Origin: Falciphora oryzae
Lineage: Eukaryota; Ascomycota; Sordariomycetes; Magnaporthales; Magnaporthaceae
Reading direction: 5' to 3'
Length of the DNA stretch: 64,000 bases
NCBI GenBank assembly: GCA_000733355.1
Contig: JNVV01000003.1
Coordinates: forward strand, 2,362,568-2,426,567
The translations under genes and the position numbers were made by a program. The notes beneath the pieces are model-generated. The model worked only from the letters and a program-made list of their open reading frames with translations. It did no database searches and was not told the DNA's origin. This document shows, piece after piece, positions 48,247-58,875 of this stretch (within the stretch, counting starts at the first letter, position 1; each line of letters opens with the position of its first letter).

Positions 48247-48842
48247 GCTACTATTCTGGAGAACAAATCACAAGGCAACCAGGATGGGCTCGAGTCGATG
48301 GCAGCACCTGTGTTTTGAGGCTAGTCATGGTAACTAGATGTAAAAGAAAATGTACGCCATACTACTTCTTCCTCCTTTGTTTCCTGTGCCAGAAATGGCA
48401 ATATTAAAAACGGCAAACAAGCCCGTATTCAGTGCAGGTATACGTCCTGAAGTACCACCTCCTTATAATGTTGCATCCCATGCAATTGATAAATGAGATC
48501 CCGGTATCTTCTCTTAGAACTCGACTTCTGACGAAGTCTCTGACCATGTTCTGAGCCCACCCGCCTCGGGGACGCGGCAAGCTTTACCCGAGCCCACAAG
48601 ACCCTGCTCGGGCTAGCCCGCCCGTCGTCCCCGGCAGCGCCGGGCTCAGAACAAGCTTTTCAGTGCCATTGTGGCGGTGTTGGTGCGGGCACCAGTCCTC
48701 CTCCTAAGGAATGGAGGAGGGGCCTGCCACGCGATGATTCAAAGAAGCTTAAGCTCCACGTGCCGACCCGGGGTCATTCGGGTCCACATGCCGCTGCTAA
48801 GGCATCTCTTGGGGGCCTGGGGAGTCTTGAGGAGGAGACTTT
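48247..48842. other. intergenic, tail-to-tail, with inverted-repeat element
   Basis: About 600 bp between ask1 and the small minus-strand gene. The left half is AT-rich 3' UTR; the right half contains the nested inverted repeat described at 48547-48653. Confidence 0.6.
48547..48653. repeat. 107-bp nested inverted-repeat element
   Basis: TGTTCTGAGCCC at 48547-48558 pairs perfectly with GGGCTCAGAACA at 48642-48653. Inside it, GGGGAC (48568-48573) pairs with GTCCCC (48627-48632) and CCCGAGC (48587-48593) with GCTCGGG (48606-48612), all nested in order. The element could fold as one long interrupted hairpin in DNA or RNA. It could be a small MITE-like insertion with 12-bp terminal repeats or a structured 3' element of one of the two convergent genes. 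No target-site duplication is obvious. Confidence 0.65.
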
Positions 48843-49061
48843 TTAACCGACGAAGTTGATCTGGTTGCGGAGCGTCTGGCTGGACTGCTTGGCGGCCTTT
48901 TGGGCCTCGGCCGTGTCCTTGTCCGAGGTCTTGCGGGGGCTTGATGAAGAGGACGAGAAGCCGATTTTGTTCTTGAGGAGACCAACGGTGCTCCCGAAGC
49001 TGGTGGACGACTTGATGGATGCCTTGTCCGAGGAGGCGGCGGCGTTCTGCTTGGAGTCCAT
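48843..49061 (-). CDS. small Ser/Lys-rich protein, unknown function
   Basis: 72 residues from an ATG in a strong context (CACCACCATGG on the minus strand). The frame continues upstream to 49160, but that segment reads like leader. The protein is hydrophilic: DKASIKSSTSFGSTVGLLKN, a serine run, then Lys/Ala-rich RKTSDKDTAEAQKAAKQSSQ, ending TLRNQINFVG. Nearly every codon ends in C or G with preferred synonyms (AAG, CTC, TCC, GCC), the sign of a highly expressed real gene and unlike chance frames nearby. No known family is recognised; it may be a stress- or growth-related small disordered protein. Confidence 0.65.
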   Translation of the reverse strand: MDSKQNAAASSDKASIKSSTSFGSTVGLLKNKIGFSSSSSSPRKTSDKDTAEAQKAAKQSSQTLRNQINFVG

Positions 49062-50249
49062 GGTGGTGTGGTTGTTGCGAGGTATTGAGGGGAGTGATGT
49101 GATGTCTGAGGAGAACTGATCACGGGAGTAGATGTCTGTGATGTCTAGCAGTGGTGGCAATGTCTAGAAGAGAGCTCGAGATGGCTGTTGTGTGTGGTGA
49201 TGCCTCAGCAACATCTTGATCACGGCCTGAGGCTGGCCGGTCCTCCTACTTATACACATGGCCTCGCGACTGACACATTTCTCCCACGTACTGGACGAGT
49301 GCGTCGAGAAACCAACTGCTCCGCAGAGTGCGAACCGATATCCGAGCTTGGCATTTCTCGACACGTACCTGGATGCGCAGCCCCTGACACCCACCATCCG
49401 CGGCCTCATGGAGCACAACAAATGAGACACTACCTAACGCGCCGGCCAAAAAAAAAAAAAAAAAAAAACATCTGGAGACCACGATAGCCGGGTGAGTCAT
49501 CACCGAATCCCATTGTGAAGAGTCGGAAATTGGGGGTGCAGTTGCTGACCCGAGAATGTCTTGGCTTTGGGGCTGGAGGCAGGGGGCCTCGGGGGTGACG
49601 CATCTCGGTCGTGGGCCCCTGCACGTCAGAATGGCCGCCATTTCCCCTCCCTCTCCTGACGCCTTCTCCGCTGGCGGCCTTGCTGAAAAGGCGGGGGATG
49701 GGCGCTGATCGGATTGATAAGCGAGGTCTTGTTGAGGCGGCCGGAATATGCATGTTGGTTGCGAGGTGATTGTCAAAGCCAGTCGTGCTTGTGTTTGTAT
49801 CACAGAGACGGTGTTGGACTTGGCGGGGATGGTGTCTGATTCTTTGGACGGCACACATCCCCAATCGCCATACATTTGTCGACTGTGATCTGGCCGAGCC
49901 TCTCGGCCGAGGAGAGGTAAAAATAAAAACAGGGCTGTCGATGCCGACTCACGAAAAAATGGATGGTTGCATTCAGTCACATCTGGCCGGCGGACCACCC
50001 GACGACGCTCCACACCGTCGCCATGCCCGCGTCGCCTGCATCGTCAATTTCCACGCGTCTGTCAGCCGGTTTACGTACCCGCCCTCTCCAACGGCGGGGA
50101 CCTTTCGGTTGAGCCGCGTCCGAAGACACGCAATCAGATGTGCTTTTTCATCAGTAGAAACCGAAGGCTACCGTTGGGTTCTGTGGCGCTGGTGAATCTG
50201 CCGCGGGATACTGCAAGTGCGTAGGGAAAGCTTGAGAACGATTGCGAAT
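49062..50249. other. intergenic: promoter of small gene and 3' side of NACHT gene
   Basis: About 1.2 kb. A TATAAGTA on the minus strand near 49245-49252 is a candidate TATA element about 185 bp upstream of the small gene. An A21 run lies at 49448-49468. Several short frames occur, none with recognisable content. Confidence 0.5.
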
Positions 50250-53200
50250 CTACAGTTGGGCGTAATCCAGACGGAGTTGTGAAATTCCCCTCCTCGAGCA
50301 TACGCTGGCAACCCTCGCGCCAAAATCACTCCTGCCAGCTGGAACAACAACACAGTCAGGCATTTGCTGAGTATTCTGACGACCGGAGAACTGGGGGTAG
50401 CACATCGTTACCCTCGTCACCATTACCCTCATCAACATCCTCGTCCTCACCTTCCCTCGGGTCTGCCCCAGATGTCTTGCGGTGGTTTTGGTTCCTCGGT
50501 CAGTTCCTTGAAGCCCTGATTGGAGCGCTGCCCAGTATTCTGCCGGCCACGCATCCTCTTGAATACGCTCTTCAACGAGCTTGGACAGAGCTCGACGAAA
50601 GACGGATGGTCCTTGGAGAAGCATTCGGATTATTTTCATCTTCATGTTCAGAGTGAAGCGGTTGACCTTATCCATCACGGTTGCGGCAGCAACTGTTCCA
50701 TGTAGCCTCATTCTTTCCTTTGGGCTCCAAAAAACCTTGAGGGATATCATAGAATGATTCCCCGAGAATCCAAGACTTTGGAACAGGGTATCGCTCTCTA
50801 GTTTGGCTCGAATGTACGGTTCGCAACCGGCCACCAGCGCCAAGAAACACTGAGGATATGCAGACGAGGGCCTTAGCAGTAGTTTTAGCTCGGGACCGTA
50901 TATTCTCACTGCATGGTTGCGGACGGCATAATTAAAGTTGACGTCAATAACTTCAGGTTTGGACCTGTCGATTATCTTGGACAGTGCAGAGATGTTCGCT
51001 GGGATGTTCTTGCAATAGGCTCCGAATCGAAAAACAGCCAATGTTTCCTCTTGGGTGTAGAGGTTGTGAGAGGTGAGAGTAGACGTGAGGATTAAGCCTG
51101 GGTCGTAGTCGCGTGGCCCGTCTTTGATGATGGTGGGTTGCATGCTGTGCAGCCAGTCAAATGCCGTTCTATGTAGAAAGGCAACACATGGTGTTGAGGG
51201 CGAGCGATGCTCGGGTTTCTCCTCGCGAGTGATCTGTAGCATACCGCCGGTGCACCCCACTAGTCGCCGTTGTAACGAAGACACGATCTGGTCTTCCATG
51301 CTCTCTGTCGGATACTCCTGCAACTCGCCAGGGTTGGTGCAGTTGAGTGCGGTCCAGAATATCTTGGCGGACATTAATTCATCATCCACAACTTTGTTCC
51401 ACAGGAACAGGAGCTGGTACATCTTGGACGACACTTCGAGACGATCTTTGCCCGTCCGGCCGCGTATCGCCTCGTACAGCTCCATCAATCCCTGTGGCAT
51501 CGCCTCAAACACCTTCCAGATGGCGTGGATGTCGTTATCCTCCCGCGCGGTCTCAACGAGGTTGTTGACAACGAGTACCACCCAGAGAAAGACCCCCTGT
51601 GCCTTTTCGACGATCTGGGACTGTAGCTTTTCGACACTACCGCTGTAGAGATCTCGAAGCTCCTCAAACGACTTATTGTCGGCTATGCGCGCACGAACGT
51701 ATTCCTCGATATCCGGCTTCGTAAAATTCTCCATACTCAGAGACGGGTATGCGCGAAACTCGTCTCTAAATATGTTCCAGGAGCGACTTGAGACACAAAG
51801 CTTAACGCCGAAGTCCTGGTGGACCCGCCCCAGGAAAGATACCAAGCCTGGAAGGTGGCCTTCGTACTCGTCTAAGCCGTCGATAAAAAGGGCAAGTCGA
51901 TCAGAAGCGCGGACTTTGGTAAGGAGCCGGATAAGCGCATCTCGGAGCTGTCCGACCCCCCAATCAGGGGGGTTGGGGGCGTCTTCTCCGGCGAGTTGGA
52001 AGTAGATATACTCCCTCGGGGCGACCAGCTGGCAGAGGTCAGGCCGCTGATCGAGAAGGTGATAGAGAATCGTGCGCATGAGGCCGAGTTGAGTTTTTTG
52101 CACAGAGGACCCTGGATTGTAGATGTAGACGTGACAGGTAAGAAGCCGGAAGTCACCAGTCCACGTTCGAAGATGATACTTGATCCGAGAATTTGTGCTG
52201 ATGAATTTCATCAGTGTACTTTTTCCGGACGCTGGAACCCCGGTGATCCAGAATGGAGTTTTGTTGCTTGTGGATTCAAGCCATTCCTTGAATCCTGTCG
52301 GCTGGACTGGCTGAGAGTGCTCGCTAGCCTCATTCCCAGTGACTGCCTCAGGGGGGTTGTCAAGAAGCCATTGGAAGGTGTTGGGAAAGGAATCATTTAT
52401 CTGATTCTCACGAGCCGTCATGTCGTCGAACCCAAGCCATTTGATGATTTGGCGGCTGACGAAGTTGTTATAGGGAGGATGAGAACTTTGCGGGTGGTCG
52501 CCGGTGTCATTGGTTTCATAAACCGTTGCCGTAGTGTTGATCGACGTCCACAAGCCATGTGAGATCCTCTCTCTGCGATCTTTTGATGGGGAGACCTGGC
52601 CATGAGATATTGTGCGGAAATCTGGCTCGAGGTCGTCGATGGAGGTTTGGATGATGTGAAGACTGTCCTGCAACTTTCCAACACCACTACGACTTTGCGA
52701 CACGTCGTCACTGGGTATCCGAGAAAACTGGAGGTAAGAAGTCATGTCGGAAGAAGGAGTGGAATGGGAAGAGAGGAGAAGAGAGCGGAACTAGTTGCGG
52801 GAATTGAACGAGAAGGATAGGAGCCGGTGACGTACAAGATACACATGATTACGCTCATCATTGTCTGCTCCCGAATGTTCCTCAGCCGATACTCAAGGGC
52901 TTCAACATCGCTCTTCTTCCAAAGGCCACGAGCGGCAACCCAGGCCTGGGAGGGCATGGCCTTCGCGCCTCGGCCGGTCTTGGCTGTCAAGCTATCGACG
53001 AGATTCTGCAGCTCCTTTGCAGCCAGCTCGCATTCGGTAGCCAGGCGATCGAGACAGTCGGCCTGTCGGGGATACCGCGTGCGCAGGCTCCCAATCGTTT
53101 CCTGCGCATCGGCGGCATTTCCCGACAGGTCCCGGGACTGGGTCTCAAGGTCAGAGACCGCAGCGGGGCGACCATGGTCAGACTTGCGGATCTCGTTGTA

Positions 53201-53278
53201 CGACGAGACGAATTTGGTGCCGTAGTCGACGAAGGTTATTATGCCCTTGACGATGGATGGAATGGTGGTTGGATCCAT
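50250..53278 (-). CDS. NACHT-domain NLR-like protein
   Basis: Two exons, 52836-53278 and 50250-52710, joined by a GTACGT donor and CCCAG acceptor, encode 967 residues. An N-terminal helical domain (PSIVKGIITFVDYGTKFVSS, then ALEYRLRNIREQTMMSVI) is the N-terminal module common to fungal STAND proteins. The NACHT domain follows: WITGVPASGKST is the Walker A (about 302-313) and LALFIDGLDEYEG the Walker B (about 420-432), then LCVSSRSWNIF and a FLWVVLVVNNLV helix. The C-terminus has helical winged-helix-like text and no ankyrin, WD or TPR repeats. Such proteins are STAND-type signalling ATPases, some acting in heterokaryon incompatibility or innate-type defence. Effector and ligand are unknown. 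The alternative phase-0 junction with a GTCACC donor is possible. Confidence 0.85.
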
Positions 53279-54096
53279 TGCTGACAGGTCGTTTGGCCAC
53301 TTGACGGTTAACCCAGAGGTGACGGGTGAAGATGGGCTTCGTAGGGGGATGGGATGGTGGATGAGCTTTGGGAGGAGAAGCAAATATGACGGTTGGGGTC
53401 AAGGAGGCCTTGGGGGCAAAACTTCAAGCCCGCGTACTTTGAGAAGCATTCAATGCCGCATCTAGCTGCATAGTTTGAGGATATCAGAGGCGAATGTCCA
53501 CTAGCACAAACAAAAGAAAGAAAGAAAGAGTTGGGCAGCGCAATTCCTGCCCAAGGCAACAGCGCTTCCGCGTTCTCATTGGAGTACCACAACATTAGTT
53601 GGCCAAAAAAGCTGTGCCTGGGCCTCAGCCCCGGGCGTGGCAGCCACTAAGAATACCTAACCTACGGTGTCATAGATTTTTGCTGGATATTTTACCTTCT
53701 TTTTGCTATTCCTGCTCGACACACATCCCCCGTCTGCCGTTCTACTGCGTGTACTTATCATCATATGAGAATTTCTGGGGCGTCCCCGTTTGCATTCGTA
53801 CTTCACTGGTATTATGGGATTGTCTTCCCTAGGTAGCCTAATTGCACCCCTGCGGCCGAGTCCAGACCAAGATCTCGCCATACCACTCAGGAACCTACCG
53901 CAAAATCTCCAGCTCCAAGCCTAGCTTGGCAGACGGCGAGAGAGGATGCCGGAACACAGCATCCGGTAGCCTCGGTGGCTCAGGCTCGAATGGCAGAATA
54001 GGTGCCCGGGCGGGTGTGGGTGCAGGTTAGCGCGGTAGAAGTGGGGGTAAGGGAGACTAACTGGATGCACCTGACCGAGCTGCACTGCCTCAACGG
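53279..54096. other. head-to-head intergenic region between two NLR genes
   Basis: About 820 bp between the start of the intact NACHT gene and the first recognisable coding text of the broken one. The missing N-terminus of the broken gene may be within this stretch, but no convincing ATG with HeLo-like text was found. Confidence 0.45.
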
Positions 54097-56994
54097 GTGC
54101 TCTCGATGGCAAATCGGATTGGAGTTGAGCTTGTCAGTGCTGGACGCGAGGTTGCGGGCTCGGCCAACGGGACCACAGTCGAGAACGGCGACCTTGAGGC
54201 TGTCGCCAGCAGCCTGATCCAGCTCGTCTCGAAGAACCCCAAAGCTGAGCAAAATTGCACCACCACTACACACCACCATGCGGCCTTGCCCCAATCGACT
54301 AGCCAGGGGCTGTGAAGATGTTGCCAACGAGCTCCCGGACGCCCTGCAGAAGCTCAAATTGACGGATAAGAAGATAGCTTGGAGCTGCATTGCTCAGGCG
54401 TTGAAGACCATCTGGGCCCAAGACAAAGTCCATTCGATTCGAGATCGATTAGCCGAGTACCGGTTAGGTGTCCACACAGCGCTGCTTATATCTTTACGGT
54501 GCGATGCCCCTTAGAGAGTGAATGTTTCTGGGTCGCTCCAGCTAATGGTGTTCCCTGTAGCGACCGAGTGGACGATATAACACCGAGTGTATTGAATGCT
54601 CTAAAGTCGGGGACTGTGATTGATCGGTTGAAGTCGGCTATCCTCGAAGCCGTCCAACAGGTCCGACAAGAGCCATGCTCTGACCCCGTGCTGCTGCAGC
54701 AGATGGTCGTCAGAGGCCTCAGCGATATGAGTGAGCAGAAGGAGACCATGGTTTTTTCCTCTCGCCTCCTAGAACACCTAAGATTCAACGACCTACGGGA
54801 AAGAGAGTTTCGAATCCCCGAGGCACACGGACGCACGTTTCGCTGGGTCTTTTGCGGTCAACAGGGGCAGGCCCGACAGAATCAAAGATCGGCGAGATGG
54901 TCCAACTTCGTGTCCTGGTTGGGGGATGATGGAGAACCTCTCTACTGGATCACAGGCAAGGCAGGGTCGGGCAAGTCGACTCTGATGAAATTCGTCGCCT
55001 ACAACGACCAGTGCCTACAGTCATTGCAGAAGTGGTCCGGCAAACTGCCGTGGTCATCACTCGCTTCTACTTTTGGGATTCGGGTTCATCGAGTCAGATG
55101 TCTCAAGAGGGCCTGCTTCGTTCCATCCTTCACGACGCCATCATTCAGCGACCAGACCTGGCAAAAAAGATTTTCCCCTTGCGCTGGCGGCGCCCGCGGC
55201 TGTTTGGCTCAGACCTGCGGCCCACCACGCCGAGCGAACTCGCCAAAGCCTTCGAGATGCTCGTGAAAAGCGCTGCTGAGGAAAGCTTCAAACTTTGTCT
55301 GTTCGTGGATGGGCTTGACGAGTTTGATAGCGATAAGGAAAACCTCATAAAGCTGTTCACGCTCGCATTATCCTTTAAAAACGTTAAGGCCTGTCTCGCC
55401 AGCCGCCCCTGGATTGTCTTCGAGGAGGCGTTTGCGCACCGGCCTAACCTTCGACTCGAAGAGCTCACTTATCCCGACATTATCGCTTACATCGATGAGC
55501 ATTTTCGGAAAAACCGGGACTTTATGGCACTTGGACGAAGAGAGCCCACCTTTGCGGAAGCTCTTATCGAAAATATTGCCAAAGAGTCGGTCGGGGTGTT
55601 TCTCTGGGTGAGCTTGGTGGTCAAATCTCTCCTTAGTGGGCTTTCCAACCGCGACAATATAGGGTGGACGACGCAAGAAGGCGGCTAAACTGCTGCTGCA
55701 AGGGGCTCCTGGAGATTCCCAGAATCGATTATGACGATGAGAGTTCTGAGGAAGTGGCTGGCCCGGGCGTTCAGGCTGTGCCACCACCGCAGAAGGTGAC
55801 CTATCCGCACCGCACAGCAAAAGACAATAACCTCTTGCTAGAGCACGGAAATGAATTCCTGAGCTACGCTGAGGCCACGGAAAGGTCGCAACACCATAAA
55901 TTCCTTGAAGCCGAACGGGTGCTGCGGCATCAGGGCGGACCCGATATTTGGGCAAAGTTGAGTCGAGATCAGAAGGAAGGCTCGGATGCCCGCGTCAACA
56001 AGTCGTCTGTGTTGTTGCCCAGAACCTACCTAGAGATGGTCCTTACCCGCCATCTCTCCTCCTTCGTGTTGGCGAAGATCTTCTCGAGCAATTTACCCAC
56101 CGTGTTCCCTGACCAGGACGAAAGGCCTCTCCTGGACCGCGTTATCACTCAGTGTGAGGCCTGCCCCTCATTCCGGGAACCGAGGTTCTCTCACGATGTG
56201 CCGCTAGTTCCGGCGGTGCCGAGCATCGCCCTGGTGCGCCACCTCCTTGCGCCAGCCATCGATCCGAATCAGGAGGTGAAGTCCAATGGCGGTGGAAAGA
56301 CAATGTGGGGGGGCTTGCTCGGCGAGTGCGTGCGCGCCGCCTCGCGCAACCGGGTGCAGATGAGCGTGGATACCGTGACGCTTGAGTTCCTGCCGAGACT
56401 GTGTCGTCGAGGAGTTCATCAAGTCCGGCGCCGACCCGCGCATGAACCGCAACTCGCAGCAGGGCTCGGGCATCCGAGAAGCGTTCGGGAGAGTCCTGGT
56501 CCAACGCGCCAACGAGCTTGAAAAGAAGCTGGCACGCACGAAGAAGAGGTGGCCGGCGATAAGCAGGTTCGTCACACCTCTGGAGAGGCGGCCGAAAGCG
56601 ACTGCGGGGGGCGATATCCCTAGAAAGAGGATGACTTTTGTGGACGCTATTCCCAAAATGACGCTGAGGAAGCGTGCCGGACCAGGGGGGCCCAGCTCGA
56701 CGTCGCCCCCTGGATTCGCAGTTACTCGAGACTTGGGGCACGGATACCTCCCGCTGGATCTGCGGCCACGACGTGAAAACACTCGAGCTAGGCCAAACAG
56801 TGATATCGAAAAAGCCCAGCCCCGTGGTCAGCCCAGAGCGTTTCTGGGTGGGAGCAGGGAGCCGATTGTTGAAAACAAGAATGATGGCAGCCGTCTACTC
56901 CCTCCGGGGTACTGAACAACAAGTGATTGATAGCCGGCGCGCAGGTCGAGTGTTGGTGATTGCCCGGGGCATGCAGGGTAAATGTGGCGGTTGA
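54097..56994 (+). pseudogene. frame-broken NACHT NLR-like gene
   Basis: Recognisable NLR text runs across all three plus-strand frames. First comes the N-terminal STAND module (GREVAGSANGTTVENGDLEA, then LARGCEDVANELPDALQKLK). A plausible genuine intron follows at 54499-54559. Then come the Walker A (WITGKAGSGKST, near 54950) and Walker B (LCLFVDGLDEFD, near 55300), the LASRPWIVFEEAF block and FLWVSLVVKSLL. Frame changes are needed near 54,280, 55,044, 55,660 and 56,395. None sits at splice sites, and each breaks conserved text. They are small insertions/deletions, with no in-frame stop made by C-to-T changes. It is either a decayed gene or a locus with several assembly indels. The C-terminal part (VVEEFIKSGADPRMN) faintly recalls ankyrin-like ends. 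Confidence 0.75.
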
Positions 56995-57218
56995 TTTTGG
57001 GTCAATATTTTTTCGATCTCAAGCATTCAAAACGAAATGCTCGGGGCTAGCACAGAAGACGAAGCAAGACTTGGAAGCAGGGATTTTCGCAGCCCGTGTG
57101 GTTTATGGGCAATGCGCCTGAGAGTCGCCCTTCCCTTTTGACCTGCTTGGCAAACGGAGGCCCCTTGCTTTTAGTAGCTTCAATAGTCATTCTAAAGCAG
57201 CGGCACCAGGAGCCACGC
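56995..57218. other. short intergenic
   Basis: Gap between the broken NLR gene and the aminotransferase stop codon; nothing recognisable. Confidence 0.5.
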
Positions 57219-58520
57219 TCACCCTCTCAAAATCCCCTCGGCCAACCCACGCGCCACGGAGCCGATGAACGACTCGACGTCCCTCAAGCTGTTGTAGAAT
57301 CCAAACGACACCCTCACTCCAAGTCGGTAATGCGTGACATACACCTGCTCCCCGAGAAAATGAGTCTTCCAATCCTCGTGCACCAGCTTCACAACATAGA
57401 TATGAGGCGACCGCTTCCTCGCCTCACACTTTCCAGCAACCACCTCAACACCTAGGGCATCCAGGCCCTTGATCAACTCCCGTCCTAGAGCCCTGAAGTG
57501 GCTCTTCAGTCTCGTCATCCCTATCTCACCGTCCAGAAGCTCCAGGCTCGCACCCAACGCAACCGCAGAGATGAGCGAATTGTTGAGGTGGGCGTACCGC
57601 TGCGCACCCCTATGATACTCCACGGCCTCCCCCTCCCTCGCGGCGACGAGGTCTCCCCCGAGGTTCGCGACCGCCCCGGCCCCGGCCATAGGGGGCCCGC
57701 CTTCATTCAGGGCTCCCAGAACGCCCTCGCTGGGGTTGACGTACAGCACTCCGAGCCCGGTGGGACACCCCAGGCCCTTGTGCGTCCCGAACGCGGCGGC
57801 GCTGACGTCCCAGCCGGCCAGGTCGACGGGCCCGGCCCCGACGTGCTGCGTCAGGTCCACGAGCACCTGCACCCCGCGGGGCCTGAACCGGGCCGCTATC
57901 CCGCGCACGTCGTTCATCTGCCCCGAGTGGAACATGACGAAGCTGATCCCGATGCACCTGGTCCGCGTGTCTACGTACGGCTCAAAGGTTTCCGCATCGG
58001 CGAACTCGATGTTGTCGCTGTGCGGCACCCTCCTGACCTCGAGGCCTTGGACGTCTCGGGCGAGGGCGAGCCAGCCGTGGACGTGGTTGGGGTGCTCCCC
58101 CTCCAGCAGCACGACGTTGTCCCCCACACGCAGGCGTAGGCTCCGCTGGAAGAGGTTGAGCCCCTCGGTGGTGTCCCGCGTGAACACGAGGTCGTCCTTC
58201 CCGACACCCAGGTGCGCCGCCATCGCCGCCCTCGCGGCCTCGGCCCGGGCCTGCCAGATAGCCTTGGGCGCCGGGTGGGCGGCGCCCTGGAGGAGGAGGA
58301 GGTCCAGCGCCTGCTTGACGTGGAGGTTGATTACCGCGTGGTACCCCGAGTTGAGGTGCGTGACCGCGTCGGTGTCGAGCACTGGGGCCAGGGCGCGGAG
58401 GCGGGCCATCTGGTCTGGCGGGAAGAGCTGGGAGGTGTCGCTTGTGGCGGAGACACATGCCTTGAGCGGGGACCCCGGGGGTTTGGGGGTGACGGTGGTG
58501 GCGCTGGCTGGTTGGATCAT
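57219..58520 (-). CDS. class V aminotransferase-like PLP enzyme
   Basis: Single exon, 433 residues from the ATG at 58518-58520; the frame extends further upstream only via a GTG. It is a fold-type I PLP enzyme of the class V aminotransferase/cysteine desulfurase superfamily. Visible blocks: HLNSGYHAV, FTRDTTEGLNLF (cofactor phosphate), VVLLEGEHPNHVHGW, VLVDLTQHVGAGPVDLAGW (the Asp and His that hold PLP), and FGTHKGLGCPTGLGVLYV, where the Lys after TH is the Schiff-base residue. The C-terminal VRVSFGFYNSLRDVESFI is typical of the isopenicillin-N-epimerase-like branch. Not an Nfs1 desulfurase: no mitochondrial targeting or desulfurase Cys loop is seen. The substrate is unknown; relatives often act in secondary or amino-acid metabolism. 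Confidence 0.85.
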   Translation of the reverse strand: MIQPASATTVTPKPPGSPLKACVSATSDTSQLFPPDQMARLRALAPVLDTDAVTHLNSGYHAVINLHVKQALDLLLLQGAAHPAPKAIWQARAEAARAAMAAHLGVGKDDLVFTRDTTEGLNLFQRSLRLRVGDNVVLLEGEHPNHVHGWLALARDVQGLEVRRVPHSDNIEFADAETFEPYVDTRTRCIGISFVMFHSGQMNDVRGIAARFRPRGVQVLVDLTQHVGAGPVDLAGWDVSAAAFGTHKGLGCPTGLGVLYVNPSEGVLGALNEGGPPMAGAGAVANLGGDLVAAREGEAVEYHRGAQRYAHLNNSLISAVALGASLELLDGEIGMTRLKSHFRALGRELIKGLDALGVEVVAGKCEARKRSPHIYVVKLVHEDWKTHFLGEQVYVTHYRLGVRVSFGFYNSLRDVESFIGSVARGLAEGILRG

Positions 58521-58620
58521 GGCTGGAGATGTGGTTGGTATGCCCGGTGTGCTAGCGATTGATGGATGCTTGCTGGATGCTGGAGTAGACCCAAGAGCCG
58601 GTCCGTTGAGTGATCCCGCG

Positions 58621-58632
58621 GGTATAAATACC
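58621..58632 (-). promoter_or_regulatory. TATA box of the aminotransferase gene
   Basis: GGTATAAATACC is nearly palindromic and reads TATTTATA on the minus strand. It sits about 100 bp upstream of the ATG at 58520, leaving room for a short leader. A clear TATA box suggests a regulated gene, unlike the housekeeping promoters in this window. Confidence 0.55.
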
Positions 58633-58821
58633 TTCACTTCTCAGAGGAACTCGTCGGCAATTCGAAAACCAGACCACGCACTCCGGCAATGTGGTTGGTG
58701 CCATGGTGGACAGATCGCCGAGCTCGCTGGCGGACGTCCAGTCTGGGTATACCTGCAACGTCGCCGAGGCAGAGTTGCTGTGATAAGTTGATTGCCGTGC
58801 AGTGTCCGGATCCACCGAGCT

Positions 58822-58875
58822 GCTTGTCCGGGTCACCCATCCGCACCTGAGGCCCGCTTGCCCGGATCACCCGTC
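58822..58875. repeat. two 20-bp imperfect direct repeats
   Basis: GCTTGTCCGGGTCACCCATC at 58822-58841 and GCTTGCCCGGATCACCCGTC at 58856-58875 differ at three positions and are spaced 34 bp apart; a weaker third copy is near 58888-58904. Could be binding sites or decayed minisatellite. Confidence 0.6.

Noticed and set aside
29897..49468. A- and T-runs as SINE tails
   Set aside because: The sequences next to the runs do not resemble one another and no target-site duplications were found.
54809..54825. GTTTCGAATCCCCGAGGC as a tRNA B-box
   Set aside because: Lies inside conserved NLR coding text, and no cloverleaf or A-box surrounds it.
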